Positions 1 through 7,630 of a stretch of DNA of 64,000 nucleotides are shown here, piece after piece (position 1 is the stretch's first letter; the number at the start of each line of letters is the position of its first letter). The DNA is from Leptospira ryugenii (GTDB lineage Bacteria; Spirochaetota; Leptospiria; Leptospirales; Leptospiraceae), in contig NZ_BFBB01000008.1 in the NCBI RefSeq assembly GCF_003114855.1, forward strand, positions 62,001 to 126,000. The letters run 5' to 3'. Both the position numbers and the translations under genes were made by a program. The notes under the pieces were generated by a model. The model searched no databases. It saw nothing but the letters and a program-made list of their open reading frames with translations, and was not told where the DNA came from.

Positions 1-359
1 TCGATGTTTTGAATTTTTCCCAGTCGGATTCTTCTGAAAAGCAAATAGCAAAACTCATCTCTTTCTCTCCATGGAAACGATCAGTCTTTACATCAAACGA
101 TAAGTTTAGACTGGAATCTTGGGAATTTCCGCAGGCACAGTTCCTTTGCTTGCGTCCTCTCTCAAACCCAGTTAGTTTTGGCATAGTTTATGTGAAATCA
201 GGTGCTCTCATAAAAGTCGATACAGGGGAAAGATTCCAAGCAGGAGATACCTTTTTGATCACGGCAAAGGCATTTGAGAACGAGGAAATCCTACTGACTG
301 AGCCAAAGACAGAACTTGCCTTTATGGGCTCAGGAACTGACTTTGTGAACTGGGATTAA
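1..359 (+). CDS. C-terminal part of a cupin-like protein (5' end outside window)
   Basis: The reading frame is open to the left edge, so the TTG at position 9 is probably an internal codon and the gene starts outside the window. The visible ~118 residues are rich in short beta strands. They contain a G-x-L-I-x-V-D-T-G-E-R-F-x-A-G-D-T-F pattern typical of the second half of a cupin barrel. No His/Glu metal ligands are visible in this part. The last codons overlap the end of the convergent pirin gene by four bases. Pirin is also a cupin, but the two genes are on opposite strands. The function is unknown, and cupin-like is a fold guess. Confidence 0.55.
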   Translation, partial: DVLNFSQSDSSEKQIAKLISFSPWKRSVFTSNDKFRLESWEFPQAQFLCLRPLSNPVSFGIVYVKSGALIKVDTGERFQAGDTFLITAKAFENEEILLTEPKTELAFMGSGTDFVNWD

Positions 360-1222
360 TGTTCTGGTAAAGGGATACGATCCACTTCATCAGGAACTTT
401 TGGAAAGAGATCCTTTGCCCAAAGTTCTTTTGCTCGTTCTATCTTTTCTTGATCAGTAGATACAAAATTCCACCAAATGTGTCTACGTTCAGCCAGAGGT
501 CTGCCACCTAACAACATCAATCTGCTTGGCTCTAAACTTTGAAAGGAAATTGTCTCTCCTACCTCGAAGTAGACCAACTCACCTTCCTGTATTATGCGGT
601 CACCGACTTGGATCTTACCTTTAGAAACATAGATGCCAGACTCATAGGAAGGATTGATGGACCAAGAGTAAGAGGAGGACTCTATTTTTATTTGAATGTC
701 TACATAGATAAGCTCGCTGTGGGTAACTGCGGTTGAGGTCATGTTTTGAAATTCCCCACCTAAGACATATATGGTGCTCTTCTCATCTTCGAGTTTCGGA
801 ATTTCCGCCTTGCCAATGTGTTGGAAACTAGGCTCTATATCTTCTTTGTCCTTTGGTAAAGCAATCCAAGTTTGTAAACCCTCCAGAAGATCACTATTGG
901 GGTCTCTTTCGGAACGTTCACTATGAGCTATTCCTTTGCCCGCAACCATCCAGTTGGTTTCATAGGGCCGAATCAACTGTGAAAATCCTAAGCTGTCGCG
1001 GTGGTGGATGAGCCCATTATAGAGAAATGTAATCGTTGCCAATCCAATGTGTGGGTGAGATCTTACGACCATCTCATTGCCAAGTTCCATTTTTTTAGGT
1101 CCGAAGTGATCCAAAAAAACAAAAGGGCCGATGCTCCTTTTTTCCATGGCAGGTAATACACGTTTGATGATAAAATGGTCTCCCAAATCTTTTGCATGGC
1201 CTTTCAATACTATTCGATTCAT
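356..1222 (-). CDS. Pirin family protein
   Basis: This 288-residue protein is the usual length for bacterial pirins (YhhW-like double-cupin proteins). The N-terminal cupin shows RSHPHIGLATITFLYNG, with the metal-binding pair His56/His58, and GKGIAHSERS with His100 and Glu102, so all four expected metal ligands are present. The family binds Fe(II) or similar metals. Some members have quercetin 2,3-dioxygenase activity and others act as redox-sensitive regulators, so the substrate cannot be told from sequence. The ATG overlaps the stop of the upstream propeller gene as ATGA, indicating translational coupling. It is the last gene of a three-gene minus-strand operon. Confidence 0.93.
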   Translation of the reverse strand: MNRIVLKGHAKDLGDHFIIKRVLPAMEKRSIGPFVFLDHFGPKKMELGNEMVVRSHPHIGLATITFLYNGLIHHRDSLGFSQLIRPYETNWMVAGKGIAHSERSERDPNSDLLEGLQTWIALPKDKEDIEPSFQHIGKAEIPKLEDEKSTIYVLGGEFQNMTSTAVTHSELIYVDIQIKIESSSYSWSINPSYESGIYVSKGKIQVGDRIIQEGELVYFEVGETISFQSLEPSRLMLLGGRPLAERRHIWWNFVSTDQEKIERAKELWAKDLFPKVPDEVDRIPLPEH

Positions 1223-2295
1223 TTGCGTTTGCCTTTCATTTTTTTCTTTGCCTTAGGCTTTGCCTTTGCTTTGGGCCTTGTTTGGTTTGTTTTAAAAATC
1301 TCCTCTACTTTTCCGACAAACAAGCCGATTGCTTCTTTTCCTTGGGTCCAATGCGCTTTATCTCTGGCATTAAAATATAGGATAAATAGTTTCTCTGCTT
1401 CCGAAAACTTCACATCACAGGCATAGATATGACTACCTTTCCAACCTCGTCCATTCGGTCCAAGGATTGGAATAGAATTGATTCTCTCCCAATTTAGACC
1501 ATCTTCACTCTGTAAAAAAAGGATGGCAGACCCAGATTTTTTTTCTTCCTCATTCCAATAAATACCGTTCTGAAATCCAAAGAATCGATCCCTCCATTGG
1601 AGGACTTTTATTGAGCCTGCCGCTACATTACAAAACATGTCAGATTCCATCGGAGAGAAGATAGGTTGCGAAAATATTCGAAACGGACCAAGAGGGTTTT
1701 CCGATTCTGCCACAGAGATATGTTTGGGCTCACAAAATCCACAATCAGTCACATAAGCCAAAGAAGAGGAATAGTACAATCGATACTTTTCATCAGAGAC
1801 CTTCACCAAACATGGATTACTCACAGAATTACCCCATTTGGAATCCGAATGAAATGGTTTTGATGGTTTCAAAAGTGTTTTGGGAGTATCCCAATGTTTT
1901 AAGTCTTTGCTTGTCATAACCATAATCTCAGATTCCCACTTTCGAAATGGGAACCATGACATTAAAACATGAAATGGCTTGTATTTCTCAAAATACAGAT
2001 AGTACGTACTACGTTCCTGAAACAAAAAAGGACGCATACCATGGAATAACAGCCGTTTTGGTTTTGACCACTCAATTCCGTTTTCTGAATGATAATGTAA
2101 AATCCCAAAAATATCATGCGCAACCAAATGCCACTTGTGATCCAGTGTAGTCTCCGGAAACAGAAAACTCGGATCTGCAAGGATTGGCGAAGGGAATCTA
2201 GGCTTTAGGAGAGGATCTTCTTGGTATAATTTCCAGAAGATATTGGTTTTGATCGGTATATTTTGCTTCACTTTTGACAATGGCATTCCAAACAA
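1219..2295 (-). CDS. Five-bladed beta-propeller protein, GH43/GH32-like
   Basis: About 355 residues with repeated propeller blade signatures: I-L-A-D-P-S-F-L-F near the N-terminus, S-x-D-L-K-H-W-D-T-P in the middle, and Q-S-E-D-G-L-N-W-E-R towards the end. These S-x-D-G/L-x-x-W motifs are typical of the levansucrase/GH43/GH32/GH130 superfamily. I cannot assign the three catalytic acids, so enzyme activity is an inference. The C-terminus is a lysine/alanine/proline tail of ~20 residues (KAKAKPKAKKKMKGKRK), which is unusual. The first possible start is TTG at 2295, with ATG at 2286 as an alternative. It lies one base downstream of the transporter stop and is probably co-translated with it. A role in handling a sugar or sugar-phosphate taken up by the neighbour is plausible but unproven. 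Confidence 0.75.
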   Translation of the reverse strand: MFGMPLSKVKQNIPIKTNIFWKLYQEDPLLKPRFPSPILADPSFLFPETTLDHKWHLVAHDIFGILHYHSENGIEWSKPKRLLFHGMRPFLFQERSTYYLYFEKYKPFHVLMSWFPFRKWESEIMVMTSKDLKHWDTPKTLLKPSKPFHSDSKWGNSVSNPCLVKVSDEKYRLYYSSSLAYVTDCGFCEPKHISVAESENPLGPFRIFSQPIFSPMESDMFCNVAAGSIKVLQWRDRFFGFQNGIYWNEEEKKSGSAILFLQSEDGLNWERINSIPILGPNGRGWKGSHIYACDVKFSEAEKLFILYFNARDKAHWTQGKEAIGLFVGKVEEIFKTNQTRPKAKAKPKAKKKMKGKRK

Positions 2296-2296
2296 A

Positions 2297-3628
2297 TTAT
2301 GCTCTTGGTTTTAAGTTCCAGGTGAAGGCCAACAAAGCAATGGCAATTAATGTACAGACAACGATTGCAGATAAACCAACATTCCAAGAATAATGCTCTA
2401 CTAAATAACCCAATCCTTTGCCCTGTGCAGTTCTACCGAGGGAGCCAAACAAACCGATAAAACCTGCTGCAGTGCCAACCGCTTTTTTTGAAGTAAAATC
2501 TAATCCAGCTACACCTAACAACATGACTGGTGGATATATGAATAATCCTATGAGTCCAAACAAAGTAAAATCCAGCCAAATTCGGCCTGGTGGATTGTAT
2601 ATGATTCCTAAAAATGCAAACAAAATGGGTAATATGCAGATTAAACTCACCATCCCCCTTCTACCCCCCGCCTTATCCGATATCCAACCCATAAGAAGAG
2701 TACTTCCGATACCTCCAAACTCCAAAATCAAAGTGGAATATCCTCCATCTGTGATGTTGGCTCCCTTTACTTCTTTGAGATATGTAGGCCCCCAATCAAT
2801 TAAACTATAGCGAATGATATAGACAAAAAAATTGATCGCAGAAAAAAGCCAAATGAATTTGTTTAAGAGAACATTTGCAATGATTAGTTGTCGAAAGCTA
2901 AGTTCTTGTTCATGTTTGCCTTCATGACCTGATTGGTGATTTTTGGGATAATCATTGTTATATGCTTCGATAGGAGGTAAACCTACAGATTGAGGAGTGT
3001 CTACCAATCGAAAAAACAAATAAACCGAACCAAATAGAGCGATCAATCCGGGAACAAAAAATGCATATTGCCAGCCAAAGTTGGCTGCGGAATGGGAGGC
3101 AATGACTCCCACCAAACCACCCCCTACGTTGTGAGCGATATTCCAAAATGCGAATACCTTTCCTCGTTCACTCACCGAATACCAATGGCCAAGGGACCTA
3201 CCACAAGGTGGCCAACCCATCCCTTGCACAAGTCCATTCAATCCCCATAAAAAAATATGAAGCCAATAGGAGTCTGCAAAACCGAATGCAAAGTTTAAGA
3301 CGGCAGTAATTCCTAAACCAACAGACATAAACTTTCGCGGGTCTGATTTATCAGAAAGAGCACCCATTAGGAATTTTCCAATCCCATAGGTAAGTGCAGT
3401 TACAGCTAATATATCGCCTATGTCTTGTTTTGTGTAACTTAAGGCCTCTCCTAACTCCTTTGATACTGGGGAGAAGTTATTGCGCACCAAATAATATGTA
3501 GTATAACCTAAGAAGGTAGACTCTAGTACACGGAATCGAAACCCAGGATAGTCTCGGTCTATGGCTTCTTTAGATTTTTCAGGGATTGGCTTTGCTGGTG
3601 AAAACCAATTGGTTAGGACTTGTAACAT
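2297..3628 (-). CDS. MFS transporter of the organophosphate:phosphate antiporter (GlpT/UhpT) family
   Basis: This 443-residue protein has about twelve hydrophobic segments. Its N-terminal half carries [13 protein letters not shown], followed by [23 protein letters not shown], the typical OPA-family signature around helices 1-3. These proteins usually exchange glycerol-3-phosphate or hexose phosphates for inorganic phosphate across the inner membrane. The exact substrate is not visible. It is the first gene of the operon with the propeller protein and pirin, and is divergent from the hydroxylase gene at 3732. A short GAGG sits just before the ATG, close for a ribosome-binding site. glpT is a reasonable name only by family. 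Confidence 0.88.
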   Translation of the reverse strand: MLQVLTNWFSPAKPIPEKSKEAIDRDYPGFRFRVLESTFLGYTTYYLVRNNFSPVSKELGEALSYTKQDIGDILAVTALTYGIGKFLMGALSDKSDPRKFMSVGLGITAVLNFAFGFADSYWLHIFLWGLNGLVQGMGWPPCGRSLGHWYSVSERGKVFAFWNIAHNVGGGLVGVIASHSAANFGWQYAFFVPGLIALFGSVYLFFRLVDTPQSVGLPPIEAYNNDYPKNHQSGHEGKHEQELSFRQLIIANVLLNKFIWLFSAINFFVYIIRYSLIDWGPTYLKEVKGANITDGGYSTLILEFGGIGSTLLMGWISDKAGGRRGMVSLICILPILFAFLGIIYNPPGRIWLDFTLFGLIGLFIYPPVMLLGVAGLDFTSKKAVGTAAGFIGLFGSLGRTAQGKGLGYLVEHYSWNVGLSAIVVCTLIAIALLAFTWNLKPRA

Positions 3629-3714
3629 GACCTCAAGAGAATCTTGGTTGCGAAGAAAACGTCAAGTCCAATCGGAGTACCGTAAAAAAATGATTTTACA
3701 TTTTATTTTCTGAT

Positions 3715-3726
3715 ACATGGTATAAT
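3715..3726 (+). promoter_or_regulatory. Extended -10 promoter, possibly leaderless
   Basis: The sequence TGGTATAAT (3718-3726) is a perfect extended -10 element. It lies only five bases before the ATG at 3732, and no ribosome-binding site precedes that ATG. If it is the promoter, transcription would begin at or next to the start codon, giving a leaderless mRNA. A poor -35 (TTTACA, 3695-3700) is 20 bases upstream, which fits an extended -10 promoter. Confidence 0.45.
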
Positions 3727-3731
3727 CAATC

Positions 3732-4520
3732 ATGGACCAAGATTTTTTTCTTAAATCCCTCGGCATTTTTCTAATGGGCACGACAGTTGTCACTCTTAGA
3801 TACTTCCTCTTTGCAGGCATTGCCTATGGTGTTTTTTGGAAGAAATTGCGGGAGAGGATCTCTCATCGCATCATCCAAGCAAAACTTCCAGAATTCCAGA
3901 AAATCAGAACAGAAATCAAATTCTCTCTTTCCACAATGGTAATTTTTGGTCTGGTCGGTGTGGGAATTTTTTGGGCAAAGAGTGCTGGTTACACAAAGAT
4001 TTATAAAAATATTTCAGACTTTGGATGGCCGTATTTTCTTTTTTCAATCATAGCGATGATTGTGATCCACGATGCATATTTTTATCTCACACACCGTTTG
4101 ATGCACCATCGCTCCATCTATCGATATGTTCACGAAGTCCACCACAGGTCTACCAACCCTTCTCCTTGGGCTGCCTTTGCCTTCCATCCCTATGAGGCGG
4201 TCATTGAAGCAGGCATTGTACCTTTGGTAGTGCTCATCATGCCAGTCCATGGCCTAGCAATTTTTATCTTTCTGTTGTTTATGACTTTCTTGAATGTGCT
4301 AGGACATCTGTCTATAGAGTTGTACCCAAAAGGTTTTGTCCGCAATCCTCTCACTAACTGGAACAACACAACAACCCACCACAATATGCACCATCGCTAT
4401 TTCCAGTGCAATTATGGACTCTATTTCAATTGGTGGGATAAGTTGTTCAAAACTAACCATAACCAGTATGCCAAAGAGTTTGAAAGGATCACTGAAAAAC
4501 CACTCTTCTTACCAAAATAA
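3732..4520 (+). CDS. Sterol desaturase / fatty acid hydroxylase family protein
   Basis: This 262-residue integral membrane protein has about four hydrophobic segments (roughly 10-35, 65-85, 100-115, 155-190). It carries the eight-histidine di-iron motifs of the superfamily: HDAYFYLTHRLMHH (His113-His126), HEVHHRS (His134-His138) and THHNMHH (about 215-221). The family uses O2 to hydroxylate or desaturate sterols, fatty acids or carotenoids at the membrane. Leptospires do not make sterols as far as known, so a lipid tail is the more likely substrate. The gene stands alone between a divergent transporter gene and a convergent ligase gene. No Shine-Dalgarno is seen. Confidence 0.9.
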   Translation: MDQDFFLKSLGIFLMGTTVVTLRYFLFAGIAYGVFWKKLRERISHRIIQAKLPEFQKIRTEIKFSLSTMVIFGLVGVGIFWAKSAGYTKIYKNISDFGWPYFLFSIIAMIVIHDAYFYLTHRLMHHRSIYRYVHEVHHRSTNPSPWAAFAFHPYEAVIEAGIVPLVVLIMPVHGLAIFIFLLFMTFLNVLGHLSIELYPKGFVRNPLTNWNNTTTHHNMHHRYFQCNYGLYFNWWDKLFKTNHNQYAKEFERITEKPLFLPK

Positions 4521-4556
4521 AAATTGTTTAGGATGCATCGCATTTTTAACAAAGAG

Positions 4557-6512
4557 CTATTTCTGTAGCTCCAAACGATTGGCGAAGTGAACTAAACATT
4601 CCGGATTTGCCAATGCGTTTCTATTTTTCACTTCTATGCCTTGTACGATTTGTTTTACAGCTAACTCAACTTTTTTGCCATTAATGGTATACGGTACATC
4701 TGGAACTTCTAAAATGATTTGAGGGACATGCCTGGGTGAGGTTTGGTCTCTGATCAAAGTTTGTATCTTTCTTTTGAGAGCCTCATCCAAGATGTTTGGA
4801 TGCACCAACTTCACGAATAAAACAACTCTTACATCGTCATTCCAATCTTGCCCGATGATAACAGAATCCTTAACTTCTGGGATGGTTTCCAAAACTGAAT
4901 AAATATCAGCAGTTCCTATCCGCACACCACCTGGGTTCAAGGTAGCATCCGACCGACCGTATATGATATAACCACCTTGGTTTGTTTTTTCCGCGAAGTC
5001 TCCATGGCACCAAATGTTTGTAAATCGATCAAAGTAAGCTTGTTTGTACTTGGATGAATCGGGATCATTCCAGAAGTAGAGTGGCATACTCGGAAAAGGT
5101 CGTCTACAAACGAGTTCTCCCTTCTCCGAGGATATCGCCTCGCCAGATTCTGAATAAATTTGTACATCCATGGCAAGTCCAGCGCATTGTATCTCTCCTT
5201 CATACACGGCCAAATTTGGATTTCCCAACACAAAACAACCATTTAAGTCAGTACCACCAGAAATCGAGGCTAGGTGTAAATCTGCTTTGATCGAATCATA
5301 TACATATCGAAAACCGGAAGCAAACAAGGGGCTCCCAGTGGACAATAAAAGGCGCAAAGAGGAAAGAGAAAATTCTGACTTTGGCTTTGCCTTTTCTCCT
5401 TCTAAGACGGAAAGATACTTAGCACTCGTTCCAAAAATGTTCACCTGTTCTTGGTCTAACCAAGCCCAAAGATCTCGCCAAGTTTCGTGGAATGGATTTC
5501 CATCAAACTGGTACAATGTGGCACCCAGAGACAGAACTGCTTGCGACCAATTCCACATCATCCATCCACATGTAGTATAATAAAAGAATCGATCACGAGA
5601 CTTTATGTCGCAATGCAACATTAATTCTTTCATTTGATTGAGTAAGACTCCTGGTCCCTGTACAATGCATTTTGGCAGGCCAGTCGTCCCGGATGAAAAC
5701 ATAATATACACAGGATCCGAAAAATAGATGGGTTCGTAAGCCAATGCATCCGATGATTGTGGAATCTCCTCCCATAACAAGGGTAAAGCGATCCCATTTA
5801 CATCAATCCGTTCTCCTAAAAAGGAACTGATGATCGTTGCTTTATAATTTTTGCCTCTAGAAGAAAGCCTTTGGGATACCTCGACAACTTTGTCCAATAT
5901 AGAGATTCTCTTTCCTTTAAAGAGATACTCATCGATTGTAATCATCACTTTTGGTTCAATCTGTTCAAATCGATCCAAAATACCTTTGGCTCCGAAATCA
6001 GGAGATGCACTCGACCAAACTGCACCTAAAGAAGTTGCAGCAAGCATTGCAATCGTTGCAATAGGAGAGTTAGGTACAAGACCACAGACTCTATCTCCTT
6101 TTTGTACTCCTAACTGTTTGAAAAGAGAAGAGACGTTCATTACCATTTGTTTCAGTTCTGCATAGGTAAGACTCTGACTTACGCCATCCTCTCGTCTAAA
6201 ATGAATGGCTACCGATTGGCTATTTCCTCGTTCCAGTAAATTCTCTGCAAAGTTGATTTGGCTACCGGGAAACCATTGGTGATTCCAAAATGTATTAGAA
6301 TGCGAAAGAACTTCTGTTCCTTTTTTTCGCCATCTAACCTGAGCAAAGTCAGCAAAATACTTCCAAAATAATTCTATATGATCTACTGACCAGGTATGAA
6401 ATGCTTCATATGAAGCAAAGCTTATCTTTTCCTTTGCTTCTATGGATTTTTGAATGTCCATCATCTGGTTGGATTGATTTTGGGGATTCCAAAGGACTTG
6501 GGAAGGTTTCAT
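4557..6512 (-). CDS. aacS: Acetoacetyl-CoA synthetase (acetoacetate-CoA ligase)
   Basis: This 651-residue member of the ANL adenylate-forming superfamily matches AacS in length. Visible motifs are the N-terminal W-x-P (LWNP), FAENLL, the P-loop YIMFSSGTTGLPKCIVQG (A3), TTCGWMMWNW, and the C-terminal INGKKVELAVK with the adenylation lysine. The TTCGWMMWNW region is characteristic of acetoacetyl-CoA and acetyl-CoA synthetases. It activates acetoacetate with ATP and CoA, so ketone-body or polyhydroxybutyrate carbon can re-enter acyl-CoA metabolism. It lies downstream of the dienelactone-hydrolase gene on the same strand, separated by 82 bases that hold a perfect hairpin. Four-carbon acyl metabolism fits the nearby acyl-CoA dehydrogenase. 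Confidence 0.93.
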   Translation of the reverse strand: MKPSQVLWNPQNQSNQMMDIQKSIEAKEKISFASYEAFHTWSVDHIELFWKYFADFAQVRWRKKGTEVLSHSNTFWNHQWFPGSQINFAENLLERGNSQSVAIHFRREDGVSQSLTYAELKQMVMNVSSLFKQLGVQKGDRVCGLVPNSPIATIAMLAATSLGAVWSSASPDFGAKGILDRFEQIEPKVMITIDEYLFKGKRISILDKVVEVSQRLSSRGKNYKATIISSFLGERIDVNGIALPLLWEEIPQSSDALAYEPIYFSDPVYIMFSSGTTGLPKCIVQGPGVLLNQMKELMLHCDIKSRDRFFYYTTCGWMMWNWSQAVLSLGATLYQFDGNPFHETWRDLWAWLDQEQVNIFGTSAKYLSVLEGEKAKPKSEFSLSSLRLLLSTGSPLFASGFRYVYDSIKADLHLASISGGTDLNGCFVLGNPNLAVYEGEIQCAGLAMDVQIYSESGEAISSEKGELVCRRPFPSMPLYFWNDPDSSKYKQAYFDRFTNIWCHGDFAEKTNQGGYIIYGRSDATLNPGGVRIGTADIYSVLETIPEVKDSVIIGQDWNDDVRVVLFVKLVHPNILDEALKRKIQTLIRDQTSPRHVPQIILEVPDVPYTINGKKVELAVKQIVQGIEVKNRNALANPECLVHFANRLELQK

Positions 6513-6557
6513 GCGATCAATGGAAAGAAAAAATTCTCATGATGCAAGTAGGAATAC

Positions 6558-6585
6558 TTGTGGTGAAGAAAAAACCTCACCACAA
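6558..6585 (-). promoter_or_regulatory. Perfect 9-bp hairpin between the hydrolase and aacS
   Basis: TTGTGGTGA (6558-6566) and TCACCACAA (6577-6585) are exact inverted repeats around a 10-base loop. No T-run follows on either strand, so it is not a textbook intrinsic terminator. It may be an mRNA-processing or stability element, a weak terminator, or an operator for aacS. Confidence 0.5.
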
Positions 6586-6594
6586 AACCGAAAC

Positions 6595-7401
6595 TTATTT
6601 AAAGTTTTCTGCAAAAAACGCCTTCATACTTTCAAAAGAGGCGTAGTCAGCTTTTTTGTTATAACTTAATCCTGGAATGTTTCTGCTACTTGCAGATGGT
6701 ACGGTAAATCCATGGTCTGCACCAGGGTGAACCACAAATTGTAAAGGAGCCTTTGCATCATTTAATGTTTTCACAAAGAGATCGACCGCATCTTTTGGCG
6801 TGAACGTATCAGCAGCGCCATGATGGATTAACATCTTTGTTTTTACTTTTTTTGCACCTGCTACTAGATTTTTGCTGCTTAAAATCCCATGGAAGGAGAC
6901 AACTCCACCTTTCAACTCTTGTCCATCTAATGCTAATTCTATGACTGCTTTGCCACCAAAACAATAACCTATGGCACCAATTTTTGTAGGATCAACATTT
7001 GGATCGGCTTTTAGAATTTTTAAAGCTTCATTGATTTTTTTCAAAAGAACCTTGGGATCACTATTGGCTCCCGAAAGTTTTCCTGCTTCATTATGATCTT
7101 CCGCAACAATTCCTTTTCCATAGACATCCATTGCGAAGGCAACATAACCGAGATCGGCTAATTGTTTTGCTCTTTGCTTAGGATAATCATTCAATCCCCA
7201 CCATTCATGGATCACAAGAATCCCTGGTCTTTTACCAGTGATAGACTTATCGACGGCCAAAAATCCTTCGTAGGTTTTTCCATCCAATTTGTACTCTATC
7301 GATTTACCTTCAATGGAATCTTTGATGGAAAGATTTACGGAAGGTGTTGAAGAACACTCATATACAAAAAGTAATACCGCAAATGTGATTAGTTTTTTCA
7401 T
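6595..7401 (-). CDS. Dienelactone hydrolase family lipoprotein
   Basis: The ATG at 7401 is preferred because AGGAG lies just upstream and it begins a lipoprotein signal (MKKLITFAVLLFVYECSS), with the modified Cys at residue 16. The frame extends upstream to 7431, but that adds only charged residues. The 268-residue product has an alpha/beta-hydrolase core with HEWWGL, nucleophile motif GYCFGGK (Cys147), HHGAADTF (Asp198) and HPGADHGF (His230). This is the Cys-Asp-His triad of the dienelactone hydrolase family. Homologues hydrolyse lactones or small esters, and the physiological substrate is unknown. Lipid anchoring would place it in the envelope, which is unusual for a family that is mostly cytoplasmic. 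Confidence 0.9.
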   Translation of the reverse strand: MKKLITFAVLLFVYECSSTPSVNLSIKDSIEGKSIEYKLDGKTYEGFLAVDKSITGKRPGILVIHEWWGLNDYPKQRAKQLADLGYVAFAMDVYGKGIVAEDHNEAGKLSGANSDPKVLLKKINEALKILKADPNVDPTKIGAIGYCFGGKAVIELALDGQELKGGVVSFHGILSSKNLVAGAKKVKTKMLIHHGAADTFTPKDAVDLFVKTLNDAKAPLQFVVHPGADHGFTVPSASSRNIPGLSYNKKADYASFESMKAFFAENFK

Positions 7402-7630
7402 ATTTCTCCTGTCACAATACAACTTTCTCAAACATTGGATTGCATGCCATTATATACAATTGGAAAAAACCGAGTCTTTCCTCCAGAATTGAGTTTTTAT
7501 TTGGAAAAAAAAATGACCAAAAACGAAAAAGTAGACCGATTGGTTCACTAAAAATAAAAACCATTTCTGAATTTTTTATCGCTATTCTCTTTGAATTGTT
7601 TTACATTTGAAAAACTGAGGAGACCTACCC
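7402..7630. other. Divergent promoter region, 229 bases
   Basis: This non-coding, AT-rich stretch lies between the hydrolase gene and the divergent acyl-CoA dehydrogenase gene. It contains the hydrolase ribosome-binding site at its left end and CTGAGGAG (about 7615-7622) before the dehydrogenase ATG at its right end. I see long A-runs but no convincing operator or small gene. Confidence 0.5.

Noticed and set aside
5170..5580. 136-codon plus-strand frame inside aacS
   Set aside because: It lies entirely within a well-supported acetoacetyl-CoA synthetase gene, and the product has no motif or start signal.
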